Under the pieces are notes generated by a model. It worked only from the letters and a program-made list of their open reading frames with translations. It searched no databases and had not been told where the DNA came from. 64,000 nt of DNA, from contig OZ035961.1 of assembly GCA_964034945.1 (NCBI GenBank), forward strand, positions 89,406,991-89,470,990. Reading direction: 5' to 3'. The position numbers were made by a program, and so were the translations under genes. Origin of the DNA: Chrysopilus asiliformis (lineage: Eukaryota; Arthropoda; Insecta; Diptera; Rhagionidae). Below are positions 44,236 through 55,024 of this stretch, piece by piece. The number at the start of each line of letters is the position of its first letter. The first letter of the stretch is position 1.

Positions 44236-44401
44236 AGACCATGTTCAGATTGGTTGAAATAGTCCGCCTAATTCTGACAGAAACTGGCAACATTAAGGCT
44301 AGGTGAGGAAGTGGGAGTGAGCCCAACTTCCTCACATTGTCTTAATGTTGCCAGTTTCTGTCATAATTAGGCGGACTATTTCAACCAATGTGAACAGGCT
44401 C
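44236..44401. mobile_element. Foldback MITE, about 166 bp, probable TTA target duplication
   Basis: The arms share GGTTGAAATAGTCCGCCTAA and GACAGAAACTGGCAACATTA or their complements; TTA lies on each side (44233-44235, 44402-44404). The target duplication hints at Harbinger-type mobilisation, but the ends do not line up exactly. Confidence 0.65.
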
Positions 44402-44654
44402 TTAGACGTTAAAAAATAGAAGAAATTTAAAATCTGTCTGCAAAATAGAAACTTTTTTCAATGTTTTAAATCAAATCAAATCTAACTTGATTTTAAGGTG
44501 GACCAAATTTTAAATTTTAGTTTGCAAGACGGGCCGAATCAAAAATTTAGGGCTTACATCTGTACCTATGTTTACTGGGACATCTAGTAGTTACGGGCAC
44601 GAATAAGTGCGCCGCCGGTGGAAAAATTTAAATGAGGTTCTGACAAAACCTAAA

Positions 44655-44767
44655 GTTTCTAGAAAACTTGTTCTACTTTTCAAGTACAAGTCGCTAGGTA
44701 AAAGAAGTAGTAAAATACTTTTACTTAGCGACTTGTAATTGACAAGTAGAACTAGTTTTCTACAAAC
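44655..44767. repeat. Short foldback, 113 bp
   Basis: Arms of about 48 bases share ACAAGTCGCTA and AAAACTNGTTCTACTT or their complements, around a loop of about 15 bases. No target duplication was assigned. It lies 8 bases from the next MITE. Confidence 0.7.
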
Positions 44768-44775
44768 AGTCGTAA

Positions 44776-45112
44776 GGGTACGTCCATAGAGAACCAGCTT
44801 CTCGCTTTATCGCGCACCAGCTTTCCGGCGAGATTTAGACCGGCACTTATAACCAGCTTCATTCTAGCAGGTGATGGTCATAGTGAATCTCGCGACTGTA
44901 CTGCAGATACGATGGCACTTTCACGTCAACAACTGTCAAAACAGGCTTGAAGCTGGTTACCGGCGCGGCGTTAACAAGAATTAAAAATTGATTCCGGTAA
45001 AAGCTGGTAAACGCCGGCTGATTCTTATGAAAGCGAGAAACCAGTTCACTATGGATGCGACAATTGATACTCGTGTTAATTTTAACCGGCGGCTGGACGT
45101 ATAGACGTACCC
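44776..45112. mobile_element. Harbinger-like MITE, 337 bp, TAA target duplication
   Basis: The ends GGGTACGTCCATA and TATAGACGTACCC are inverted repeats (one mismatch) flanked by TAA (44773-44775, 45113-45115). Further inside, the arms share ACCAGCTTCTCGCTTT-like and GCGCCGG-like blocks. Internal strings of ACCAGCTT recur. There is no coding capacity. Confidence 0.75.
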
Positions 45113-45115
45113 TAA

Positions 45116-46740
45116 CATATTTAGCTGCAATTTTTGTTACGAATATCAAAAATAACATAGAAATGAATAAATGCGCCGCAGGTGATTTTTTTAAACCACT
45201 TGAAGGGAGTGGGTGGGGGTTGGTTTACTTTAGGCATTGTTGGAGCCCTTGGAATAAATTTTAAGAGAATTTTTATATTTTTCGGAGTCCGACTCCGTCT
45301 AGTTTTTAAAATTATTCAACAGCATTTAATCTATTCGATTTTTTGATTATTTACTTGAAAGTGTGTTCACACTTTTTGATATAGTTTGAGAACAGATTGA
45401 TATATGGCGGTACTTTACATATTGAAAACGAATGAGCGCAATTTTTAAGAAAAAAACCGCCTTCCGGATATTTTAAGAATTCCACTTATTTCAGGAGAGT
45501 ATAAATCGAAAGGCGGAAAAAATATGTTTTTGGAATCTACTCTTCGAGACATTTCATTTAAGATACCCCCTACCCCTCTCCGTAGAGTTTCATACAAATT
45601 TTGAGCGGCTCTGAAGGGGACAGAGAGGTGATGACTAAAACGCCCATAGGGGACACTTCCCTTTCCTTGCTTCCATCATATAGGGGATTTCTACCAACAA
45701 AAACATGTAAAACGAGTCTTGACGAAAACGACACGTCTATCAGAATCGGGGTAACAAAAAAAATTCAGCAAAATCAGCGTTATCGTTTTCGCGGCATTCC
45801 CTCGTAAGTTTGATGACGTGACGCAGCCATGTTCAAGGGATTTTAGACTTTCGTGAAACCACAAAAGGATTCAAAAAAATTTTTTTTTTTAAAATGGCAC
45901 CAAAACTTTGAGTTCCTGTTATAAACATAGTATTTTTTTTTAAAAACAATCAACGAAATTTATTATTTATAATACGTCGTTCGGCCATTCTTACAATCGC
46001 TCTTTGTAATTCAAGCTGCAAAATACTTCAGTATGAAAGTTTGCTTCAAGACCTCAAATATTAACAAAAACCCATTGAAGCGTTAAACGAGTCTCGTTCT
46101 CGAGTGAAAGGTTTTGTTGTAAGCAACCAATTGTGATTACCAACCAGTCAGCCATCCAAATATCCATCCGTGCAACATTGTAAGATAGCTAAAGAAGGGG
46201 ATTTTGATGGTGAGAACGGACACAAATGTTTCAATGTTCAAAAACTTCTCCTCGACAGGCGACATTTGAATTTTTCGCTGAACGGGTACATAAATAAAAT
46301 GGAATTTATGTGTGGCACTTCAGTCATCATCAGCATTGCATAAAAGATCATGAACACAAGAGGGGCGATGAGACGCGGGAAGTTCAGAATGTTAGTACGT
46401 GTACTTGCATCCGTAATTGAAAAAGTTTTTCATATTCATATACAAATGACTTTATATAGTTTGGGATTTTTAGAAGTTGTTGCACGTTTAGATTCTCACA
46501 AGAGACGCGTTTTCCGACGCGTTGCAATCGTGAATGAATGACGCAATTGTTCCGTGCATGAATGACCCAAACACTTGGATTTAGAAAAATTCCCTTCATC
46601 CCTCTATACGCCGTTGTATTGAAAAATACAGAGAAAAAAATTAAATGCAGTAAATATAAGTTCTAAAGCAGAGGTGCTCCACTAGTGGATCTTTTCAAAA
46701 CAGTATTCACGATCAAAAAGTTTTTGATTTCTTACCGAAA
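45116..46740. other. No gene; includes a half copy of the CACCCCGATT foldback
   Basis: At 45689-45753 there is a single arm (ACCAACAAAAACATGTAAAA ... CAGAATCGGGGT) of the foldback family seen at 7711 and 46744. A palindrome CGGAGTCCGACTCCG lies near 45282. Nearby open frames of about 65-70 codons (45601-45807, 46350-46541) have no recognisable domain. Confidence 0.45.
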
Positions 46741-46743
46741 CAT

Positions 46744-46834
46744 ACACCCCGATTCTGATAGTCGTGTCATTTTCGACAGAGATTCGTTAAAACAACTCTT
46801 GTCGGAAATGACACGACTATCAGAATTGGGGTGT
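46744..46834. repeat. Foldback element of the CACCCCGATT family (short copy)
   Basis: The arms ACACCCCGATTCTGATAGTC and its complement pair over about 45 bases with few mismatches. Compared with the 7711-7840 copy, the loop is shorter and the ATCAGAAT block replaces the GCGTG block, so it is a subfamily. Confidence 0.85.
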
Positions 46835-46864
46835 TAAATTTGTCAAATTAGTGTGGCACTATAG

Positions 46865-47300
46865 CTATCAAACAACAAAAGCTATAATTGCCAATCTTTC
46901 AATAAGATTTTTTTAAATTTATTCCAATCGGATTTTGATGTATCAGAGTTTTGTGTAGAATCATGTCCTAAATACCTTTTGTTCTTGCACTTTTTTGATA
47001 AGATGCACCGTTTTTGAGATATTCGTAAAAAACTTTTTCGTGCGTATGGGGGGTACCCCCCCTAATAGTCCATTTTTGCCCATTAACGAACTTATCCTTG
47101 CATTTTACGAAAAACCAATCTGCGCAAAATTTCAAGTCTCTAATTCAATCCGTCCGCCCGCTGTCCGCGCCACAGACGGACGGGCATGCAAAATTCCATT
47201 TTTTTTATCATTTTAAACACACTGGTGTAATTCATATTTGTGTGTGATAACGGGATGTTGGCGTTACAAATGGTAAGACAAATTTATTATACATACTCTT
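46865..47300 (+). repeat. Family B, subfamily B' copy
   Basis: AAGCTATAATTGCCAATC, CCAATCGGATTTTGATGTAT, TGCACCGTTTTTGAGATA, a GGGGGGTACCCCCCC palindrome near 47050, CTAATTCAATCCGTCCGCCC, an ACGGACGGGCATGCAAA tail and GCGTTACAAATGG follow in the order also seen reversed at 51460-52600. Confidence 0.75.
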
Positions 47301-47397
47301 TGATTTCACCATACGGGTGTAAAAACCAGCGTAGTGTGAAAAAAGAAACCGGTATTTTTAGCACTCCCGGACTAAAATTTTGGAAAATAATCCTAAA

Positions 47398-47617
47398 AAA
47401 AAAAGCTTTTATTAAAAAAAATGCACTAAAAAGAAAAAAATAATTTTCTGGACGCTGTGTATCACAAATATAAAAGCTTTTAAAAAGCGAGATAAATGTT
47501 TATTTTATTGTTTTATGCTTTATCTCGCTTTTTAAAAGCTTTTATATTTGTGATACACAGCGTCCAGAAAATTATTTTTTTCTTTTTAGTGCATTTTTTT
47601 TAATAAAAGCTTTTTTT
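47398..47617. repeat. Long perfect palindrome with 99-base arms
   Basis: 47398-47496 and 47519-47617 are reverse complements with no clear mismatch, sharing CTGGACGCTGTGTATCACAA. The loop is 22 bases. Such a perfect palindrome is young, because mismatches and deletions accumulate quickly in these structures. Confidence 0.85.
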
Positions 47618-47689
47618 AAAAAAATTTTTTTTATTTTTTTTTATTTTGTTCTTTTTAGTCTTCGAATATATAGCTTTACATTTGAGATG

Positions 47690-48556
47690 TCCTTACAGGC
47701 TTTTTAACTTGAGAATCGTATTCAGCGAACCCCAAAACCCGCAGAATATATTTTTTCCCGGAACAATTGAGAAAAAGGATAATCACGTTATCCTTACAGG
47801 ACATTCCGTTATCCTTACAGACTTTTTAATGACAGATTCGGATTCAGCGACCCCAAAAACCCCAGAATAGATTTTTTTTCCGGAAAATTTGGAGAAAAGG
47901 ATAATCACGTTATCCTTACAGGACCTTCCGTTATCCTTACAGACTTTTTAATGACAGATTCGGATTCAGCGACCCCAAAAACCCCCAGGATAGATTTTTT
48001 TCCGGAAAATTTGGAGAAAAGGATAATCACGTTATCCTTACAGGACCTTCCGTTATCCTTACAGAGTTTTTGATGACAGATTCGGATTCAGCGACCCCAA
48101 AAACCCCAGAATAGATTTTTTTCCGGAAAATTTGGAGAAAAGGATAATCACGTTATCCTTACAGGACCTTCCGTTATCCTTACAGACTTTTTAATGACAG
48201 ATTCGGATTCAGCGACCCCAAAAACCCCCAGAATAGATTTTTTTCCGGAAAATTTGGAGAAAAGGATAATCACGTTATCCTTACAGGACCTTCCGTTATA
48301 CTTACAGACTTTTTAATGACAGATTCGGATTCAGCGACCCCAAAAACCCCCAGGATAGATTTTTTTTCCGGAAAATTTGGAGAAAAGGATAATCACGTTA
48401 TCCTTACAGGACCTTCCGTTATCCTTACTGACTTTTTAATGACAGATTCGGATTCAGCGACGCCAAAAACCCCCAGGATAGATTTTTTTCCGGAAAATTT
48501 GGAGAAAAGGATAATCACGTTATCCTTACAGGACCTTCCGTTATCCTTATAAGGAC
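47690..48556 (+). repeat. 122-bp minisatellite, about seven units
   Basis: The string GACAGATTCGGATTCAGCGA recurs at 47831, 47953, 48075, 48196, 48318 and 48441, a period of 121-123 bases, with a diverged first unit near 47710. Each unit contains GGATAATCACGTTATCC, a 6-base stem around TCACG, followed by a second TTATCCTTACAG. The unit length is not a multiple of 3, so open frames shift between units and are not genes. Confidence 0.92.
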
Positions 48557-48744
48557 GAAGTAGTGAAAATATTGTATTGTCATCGGACTTATATAAGTGT
48601 GCAAAATTTCAAGTCAATCGGACAAGTGGAAGTGGGTCAAAATTGGGTTGCAAGATTTGATCTGACAAACAGACAAACAGACAAACAAGATAGCGAGCTA
48701 AATAAAAGCTTTTAAAAAGGACTAAAATTTTGGAAAATAATCCC

Positions 48745-49620
48745 TCGGTCTTTATTTAACGTTTTATCAAATATTCTCTCGCTACATCTAAAATTTTGAC
48801 AAACACCTCCCCCTCCCCCTGCCTTACTTGGCCACTGCTGTTTATATCTTTTTAAAAAATGAGGCTGAAAATTCGCTAATTTCGACGAGTTTTCCATTCG
48901 GTGAGCTTGGTTTTCGACGAATTTTCCTTTTGATGAATTTGAAATTTCAGTTAATTTGAAAGAACCATGCAGGATCGACGATTTTTATGCTCCGGGCTAA
49001 CTTTTGAACCAGTTGTAGCAAATTACCTTTCCAATGCAGGTACAACGAATGTTAAACCAAAAACTTATGCTACATTTACACGAATGACAAATTTGTCATT
49101 TTTTTCTTGTCATTATGTTAATTCCCGTGTAAATGGCATAATTTTTGTAATTTTTTCTGTCAGAAAATGTCAATCTCTCATAAAAGAATGATCTTGTCCA
49201 TTCTTTTATGCCAGATTGTCATTCGTGCAAACGCAATATTAGTTATGACAACTTTAGTATTCAACTTTTGTCATAACTAATATTGCGTTTGTACGAATGA
49301 CAATCTGGCATAAAAGAATGGACAAGTTCATTCTTTTATGGGAGATTGACATTTTCTGACAGAAAAAATTACAAAAATTATGCCATTTACACGGGAATTA
49401 ACATAATGACAAGAAAAAAATGACAAATTTGTCATTTTCGTGCATCATTCTTTCGGTGAGTTTTTCATTGAGTGAGTTTGATTTTCGATATGTTTTTGTC
49501 GGTGAGTTTGGGTATGACCGTCAAAAACACTACAATTGTAGTGACCACAATATTTTTGCCCCAAACAAAATTTGGTTCTCTCAACCACAATAGTTTACTT
49601 TATCGGAACTAACTTTTCAG
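48745..49620. other. Non-coding, includes a 360-bp foldback
   Basis: AT-rich DNA; the foldback is at 49081-49440. The last bases (about 49600-49620) hold a branch-point-like CTAAC and an acceptor TTTTCAG for the exon that follows. Confidence 0.5.
49081..49440. repeat. Foldback element, about 360 bp
   Basis: Arms of about 165-170 bases share CGAATGACAAATTTGTCAT at the ends and AGTTATGACAA near the centre, with a loop of about 20 bases. The arms contain GGCATAATTTTTGTAATTTT and CATAAAAGAATG blocks on both sides. No target duplication was assigned. Confidence 0.85.
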
Positions 49621-49819
49621 CGTGTATTTCGATCACATCAATCGATCCACAATCACATTGACGATCGATAGATTCTCCTCCATTCCGATGCTGTACAATT
49701 TTCCACTGGGGTCAAAATTCAATGTTCGTCTTATCGATGGAGAGTTATTCAACCAGCAAGAAGACAATATTAACGCCGATCAATCCAACAACAACAAAAT
49801 AAACAACCACATTGAATGA
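49621..49819 (+). CDS. Probable terminal exon of an unidentified host gene
   Basis: A 65-codon frame follows directly after an acceptor (CTAAC branch-like motif, then TTTTCAG), with one leading base of a split codon, and ends at TGA (49817-49819). The protein has a varied, non-AT-driven composition: an opening VYFDHINRSTITLTIDRF, a middle FPLGSKFNVRLIDGELF and an Asn-rich polar tail (QSNNNKINNHIE). The first 45 residues look like part of a folded beta-rich domain. No family was recognised and I found no upstream exon in the window, so the remaining exons should lie upstream across a long intron. Confidence 0.5.
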
Positions 49820-50845
49820 TTAGGGCGTAATGATGAGGAAAATCGATAAAAGATCTTTGACTAACTAAATATACGGACTGTGTAAGTTATATTGATGGAT
49901 GTTTCGAAAATTTTATGATCTCTTGTTTAATGAAAAAAATAAATTTTTTTGGTGGGAATTTTCGATGGGATCTCGTCATGTAAAACCGCATAGAATTCAT
50001 GGGAAAACTATTCAGGCCGATTTGGACATTTTCATATCGATTGTTGTTGAACGAAGAACACCGGAAAATTGAATACATTTTATTGCTATTGCCTTCTGGT
50101 GGGTTTATTTATATTACGACTATGTATTATCGATAAGATATATACGGCGACAAGATAGTTTCTCTATTGAATTCCGATGAGATATCGATCAAAGGTCAAT
50201 ATGTTGAATAGAATTCTCATTAGCATGAGATAAAATTCGAACCAAATACGACGTGACGGAAAGGGAAACATTTCAAGCATATAAAATTAACAAATTTAAT
50301 GCCGCCTGGAATGGGAAAATCGTTGTGTTTTCAAGTAAACAGAATAGAATAGAATTTTTAAAAAATCCATTCAAAATTCAAATTTTTTATGGTTTCCCTT
50401 GACCAATCAATAATGAGTGTGTCACCCTTGACATGTTCATAAAAATATTGCGAGGGGGTTGACTTTTTTCGGTTTTAGTGTTGTTAATATTGAAATATTA
50501 ATATTCCCCCATTTTAATTGACTATAAATCCAATGAAGCCTTACGAAATAATAAGCCCGTGTGAGTAATCCGTTTGTGATGAGATTTTGACCATGCAATG
50601 GAGTCGAGGAGTCGGAATCGGGACAAAATTATTGCTTTAAAAGTCGGAGTTGGTTAATTTTCACAAGAGAGTTTAAGAGTCGGAGTCCGAGAAAATTTGT
50701 CGACTCCAACTCCTAACCGGGTATTTTAAGTGTTCAAAACTTTATTTTATTATTTCGTTAAAATGATGACCATGTAAAAATTTGGTTCAAAAATTGATAA
50801 ATTGGACTGCTATCGCGTAATTTGCTGTTAATAGCACCGGACAAA
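49820..50845. other. No gene seen; possible 3' untranslated region at the start
   Basis: AT-rich DNA, with AATAAA near 49937. Around 50590-50715 there are repeated GGAGTCGG-type strings (GAGTCGGAATCGGGA, AGAGTCGGAGTCCGAG, CGACTCCAACTCC), a low-complexity pattern also seen near 45282. Confidence 0.45.
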
Positions 50846-50849
50846 TGTT

Positions 50850-50940
50850 GCGGATTCATCCATGGTTCGCAATTCATACAAAACTGTGGGTGCAGTGGCG
50901 GAGAGAAAAATTGTTAAGAAACTCACATTTAAACAGACCA
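50850..50940. repeat. Dispersed repeat family C, copy 3 (fragment)
   Basis: ATTCATCCATGGTTCGCAATTC and AAAAATTGTTAAGAAAC match the other two copies (25400-25645, 30070-30185). Confidence 0.55.
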
Positions 50941-50944
50941 AATG

Positions 50945-51450
50945 CTTAGGTGATCATACAATCCGGATTAGCCGGGACAGTCCTGGATTTAGGCATATTG
51001 TCCCGGTGTTCCGGAAACTAAACTGTTGTCTCGGATTATTCAAAAGGTATAGTATTACAATTTATTAAGGGGTCTTGTCTACCTGCAATCTTTTGAGATA
51101 TTTGTCAAAATATTAAGTTGGTCGGATAAAAATTCCCGAACTTATACGGCTTTAAAAGTAATGCGTGGAGCCGGAGTTAGAGCATCTAAAAATAAGTTGA
51201 ATCTTTAATTGTGATTTTCTCAAAACAACGTTTCCGAAAACGGTGACAACGATTACTGAATAGCTTTACTAAACAGATTTCTTTGAAATTTTATACAGTT
51301 ATTAAGCATTAGTCTATCTAGTCCTAGCCCGAAGCTTTTTTTTAAATTCATAGTTTTTTTTAACAGTCAACGAAATTTTACCAGAAAATCTATACTTTAC
51401 TTAAAAATGGACGCCGTTTTGTTCGTAATAGATTTTTTAAAATTCCGGCC
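50945..51450. other. No gene seen
   Basis: Unique-looking DNA with no open frame of note. Confidence 0.4.
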
Positions 51451-51459
51451 CGACCAATT

Positions 51460-52605
51460 ATACTTTTTATACCCGTATGGTGAAACCAAAGGGTATATTA
51501 ACTTTGCTTTACCGTTTGTAACGCCAAGATCCCGTCATCACACATAAAAATGAATTACACCAGTGTGTTTAGAATGATAAAAATAATTAATTTCTGCATG
51601 TCCGTCCGTCTGTCCGTCTGCCTCTGGCGCGGATTGCGGGCGCACGGATTGAGCTAAAGACTTGAAATTTTGCGCAGATCCGTTTTTTGTAAAATGCGAG
51701 GCTAAGTTTCGTTAATGGGCAAAAATGGACTATTAGGGGGGGGTACCCCCCATACCAGAGCTGGGCAAAATACTCAATACTCAAGTATCAGTACCAGTAT
51801 ATGGTAATGATACTTTTAACCGCATTTCAGTATCAGTGCAAAAAGTACTGGTACTGAGATTTCAGTACCAGTGCTATGTACTTGAAAAATATCAGTACTT
51901 TCGCGAAAAATACTTGAAAAAGTTCCAGTACTTTTGCAAAAGTACTTGAAAAAACTCCAGTACTTTTGCAAAAGTACTTGAAAAAATTCCAGTACTTTTG
52001 CAAAAGTACTTGAAAAAGTATAAAAAGTACTGGTACTGCAAAACTCAAAACCAGTACAAAAAGTACTGGTACTGCAAAAACCAATACCAGTACAAAAAGT
52101 AACTGGTATTGCAAAAAACCAGTACAAAAATACAAATATTGTAAAAAAGCAGTACCAGTACTTTTTGTACTGGGACTGGATCCGTGCATCGATTACAAGT
52201 ACTTCAAGTACTGGTACTGATCGTGCAGTACCAATACTTAAGGTATTGATACTGGTGGCAAGCCCAGTACAAGTATCTATGTACTGGTACTGCTCGTGTA
52301 CTGCAGTATCAAATGTACTGAAGTATGCCCAGCTCTGCCCCATACGAACGAAAACGGTTTTTTTGAATATCTCGAAAACGGTGCATCTTATGAAAAAAGT
52401 CTAAGAACAAAAGTTATTTAGGATATGATTCTACATAAAACTCCCATACATCAAAATCCGATTGGAATAAATTTTAAAAAATCTTATTGGAAAGTTTGAC
52501 TTCAAAGTGGAATTTTGGTACAACTGTTCGAATTTTCATACGAATATCACCATACGGGCTTTCAATAATTGCCAGATTGGCAATTATAGCTTTTGTTATG
52601 TTTTC
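51460..52605 (-). repeat. Family B' copy split by a hAT MITE
   Basis: On the minus strand: AAGCTATAATTGCCAATCTG (52600 side), CCAATCGGATTTTGATGTAT, GTTTTCGAGATATTC, CGTATGGGG, then (after the inserted MITE) the GGGGGTACCCCCC palindrome, CTTAGCTCAATCCGTGCG and the ACGGACGGACATG tail. The two parts rejoin exactly when the MITE and one CCCCATAC copy are removed. Confidence 0.85.
51756..52337. mobile_element. hAT MITE, 582 bp, with 8-bp target duplication
   Basis: Perfect 12-bp terminal repeats CAGAGCTGGGCA / TGCCCAGCTCTG are flanked by exact CCCCATAC duplications (51748-51755, 52338-52345). The interior is built from AGTACTGG/CCAGTACT strings in both directions and holds about three tandem 32-bp units (AGTACTTGAAAAA...TTTTGC) at 51917-52015. 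The minus-strand frames of Tyr/Val/Leu repeats are artefacts of these strings. No transposase is present. Confidence 0.93.
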
Positions 52606-54335
52606 AAATTAAATTATACTTTTTTCGCCTGCGGCGAATTTATCCACATTTTTAAAATCTTAAGTGAATATATCCCTGCGGCGCCTTTGTCCTTATTATA
52701 TTTATTTTCGAAATTTCTGTCGCGATAATTTATTAATTTACGTAAAGTACGCGAAAAACGAGAAAGATTTCGCCCGTAGCGCACATTTGCTGGTTGTTTT
52801 TCGCGGATTTGATTTCTTGATTTTCATACAAGTCTTGTTTTTTTTGTCTAAACTTTGCTGTTTAGTTTTAGCCCCCTTCCCCCTTCCGCTCCCTCATTTT
52901 GTTCCGAATTGACCCGACATAAATACGGCCATTCTTCCAAATTCCGACTAAGGACTCACCCAGAAATATTCATGGCTTCCACCCACTGGGTAGAGCTAGG
53001 TGGTAACTTTATTTTTTCGTTGACAAAATATCTTTGAAATTTTGTCAAATAGATAAAGAAATTCAATGAACATAAAATTTCAATTAATCTCCAAAAAATA
53101 CAGACAAGTCAAATGTCATGAAGCGATCGATCAACATTTTTATGTTAAAATTGATATTTGATCTTGTAAGAAAACGGTAACAATAGACCCTCAGTATTTC
53201 ATTACAAGTTTTACTAAACAGGCATTGAAAAAAGGGCCATTGTCATTACAAACAGCTATAAATTGTAACGCAACACGTAATTAAAATTAAATGTTATTCA
53301 TTTGAAGTGTAATAAAAAAAATACTTATGAAAACTATAATCACAAATAAAAGAAGAATCCGAAGATGAAAAAATTATGATTGATCGACAAGTCAATAATT
53401 CTGAACTAAAGATATGGGCGAATGCAGTGACATAAATTAAATGGAATCAAAATTTAATCCCATCCAATCAAAACGATTTAAAAACGAATTAAATTACATG
53501 AAAAGCGCGGACGAGGAGAGATCTATTAGCGGAGCTAAGAGGTGGAAAGTAATTCTGATCTCATCTACTATATATGGAAGTGTCATCGCACTTGCACTCA
53601 AGATACATCTAGAAATCAGTGTGGAATAGAGAACAGAGAATTGCGTTAATCAGACAATTTTTCACGCTTAATTCCCGACACTTTTGGCTTGGGTTCTTGT
53701 CGTCCAACTTTCTAGGGATCTACCAAACATGCGTCAAGTGTGTTTGTTACAACAAACAGCAACCGGGAGTTAGTCAGTGGTTGAGAAACTGATAAATGTT
53801 GGTTTTAAAGCTGGAAATTTCATAAAAGAGAAATCCAACCAAGCCTGTGTGGGCTACTTAATAAATAATAATAAAAAAAAGATACAAGTATCTTTAATAA
53901 ATTTTATTCATGTAAAGTACCCGCTTCTAGCGTAATACCAGCAGCCAAGACATGAAATAGAAACGATGCCCATGAAAACCGTAAAATCAGCTAATAAAAT
54001 AAAATCTTAAATCAATGTCTTGAGCTGAGATTGAAGAAATCTTAGAAAGATTATGAAAAATGCAGTAAAATTGGATATTTTACCTAAAAAATCATAATAG
54101 GAAAATTTTCAAATAAATGCCAAGCACTTCGTTTTAAGAATACAAGTCGGCGGTTATCAAAAAAAGGCTTTTGTTTTAATCTTTTGTGACGTTCATGGTA
54201 TCATTTTGCTGATTATCTTATTATTATCTGACTAAATTTATGGTTAAGTTCAAGGTCAAAATTAATTATCGCAAAATCGATTTATAAAGAAAAGTTTGTA
54301 CTTCAGATTCTATTGAAATTAAAAAAAAACAATCA
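52605..54335. other. No gene seen
   Basis: AT-rich, with open frames of up to about 80 codons near 52507-53037 that have no recognisable domain. No repeat was recognised. Confidence 0.4.
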
Positions 54336-54337
54336 TT

Positions 54338-54909
54338 CAGGGTATTCACAGTCCTCTTTTAATTTTCGGTATTCGGTGTTTTCGGTAATATTAAAAGACT
54401 GAAGATATTGAGGGTATTCACAATCCTCTTCGGTATTCGGTATTCGGTATTTTCGGTAATATTAAAAGACTGAAAATATTCTGCTGTGAACATCCCACAG
54501 CACAGATTTGAGAACAGCGCTTTTATTTGATACGTGACCAAATCATGAACTGCGAATTTGATTGTAAAATATATCACATACATTTAAATCCATGTTTGAT
54601 GTATTCTTTTGAATTTCTATTGTGGCAACGGCTATAAAAATTGAAAAAATTTGCAGTCCGATGAAATTAACAAAAAAACCAGCGAGAAAATTTGACAACT
54701 AAAAACATTACTAGCGCCACCCGCGGTTGATTCTTGATATCGAATAACCGGGCCGGAAAACACGACTCAAGGGATGTCTATAATTACCGAATCCGGTAAT
54801 TCATTTTTACATGAACCAAGTTACCGTCTCGGTAAAAATCTGTTAAATTTGACTGAATTACCGAGCGGTAAAATTACTCGCAATTTAAAAGAGGACTGTG
54901 AATACCCTG
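54338..54909. mobile_element. 572-bp element with 25-bp perfect inverted ends
   Basis: The ends CAGGGTATTCACAGTCCTCT (plus five bases) and its complement are perfect inverted repeats. Just inside the left end, a unit of about 75 bases (GGGTATTCACARTCCTCTT ... ATATT) is tandemly doubled, with TTCGGTATTCGGTATTCGG strings. The 8-bp flanks do not match; an ATT occurs on both sides. The superfamily is therefore undecided. The frame 54774-55100 crosses the right end and is not a gene. Confidence 0.7.
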
Positions 54910-55024
54910 ATTATGACTTAATTGTTAAATCGGTTGCAATTGGGAATGGAAAATGTTTGTCACAACGTGAGGTGTTTTTGCTATATATTGCATTGATAAA
55001 CAATCGTCAAATACTCGATATGAT

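Larger units (their letters stand above)
47369..48743. repeat. Composite repeat bounded by 25-bp direct repeats
   Basis: GGACTAAAATTTTGGAAAAT and five further bases occur at 47369-47393 and again at 48719-48743. Between them lie a foldback (47398-47617), a 122-bp minisatellite (about 47690-48556) and a tail with ACAAACAGACAAACAGACA. The direct repeats may be target duplications or the edges of a large tandem duplication. Confidence 0.55.

Noticed and set aside
48316..48552. Open frame with repeated DSATPKTPRIDFF peptides
   Set aside because: The frame arises from minisatellite units and moves between units because 122 is not a multiple of 3.
47690..48556. Regularly spaced repeats resembling a CRISPR array
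   Set aside because: The 122-bp units are contiguous and nearly identical over their full length; there are no unique spacers, and the context is eukaryotic.
51816..52343. 175-codon Tyr/Val/Leu/Phe-rich frame on the minus strand
   Set aside because: It lies wholly within the AGTACT repeats of a hAT MITE.
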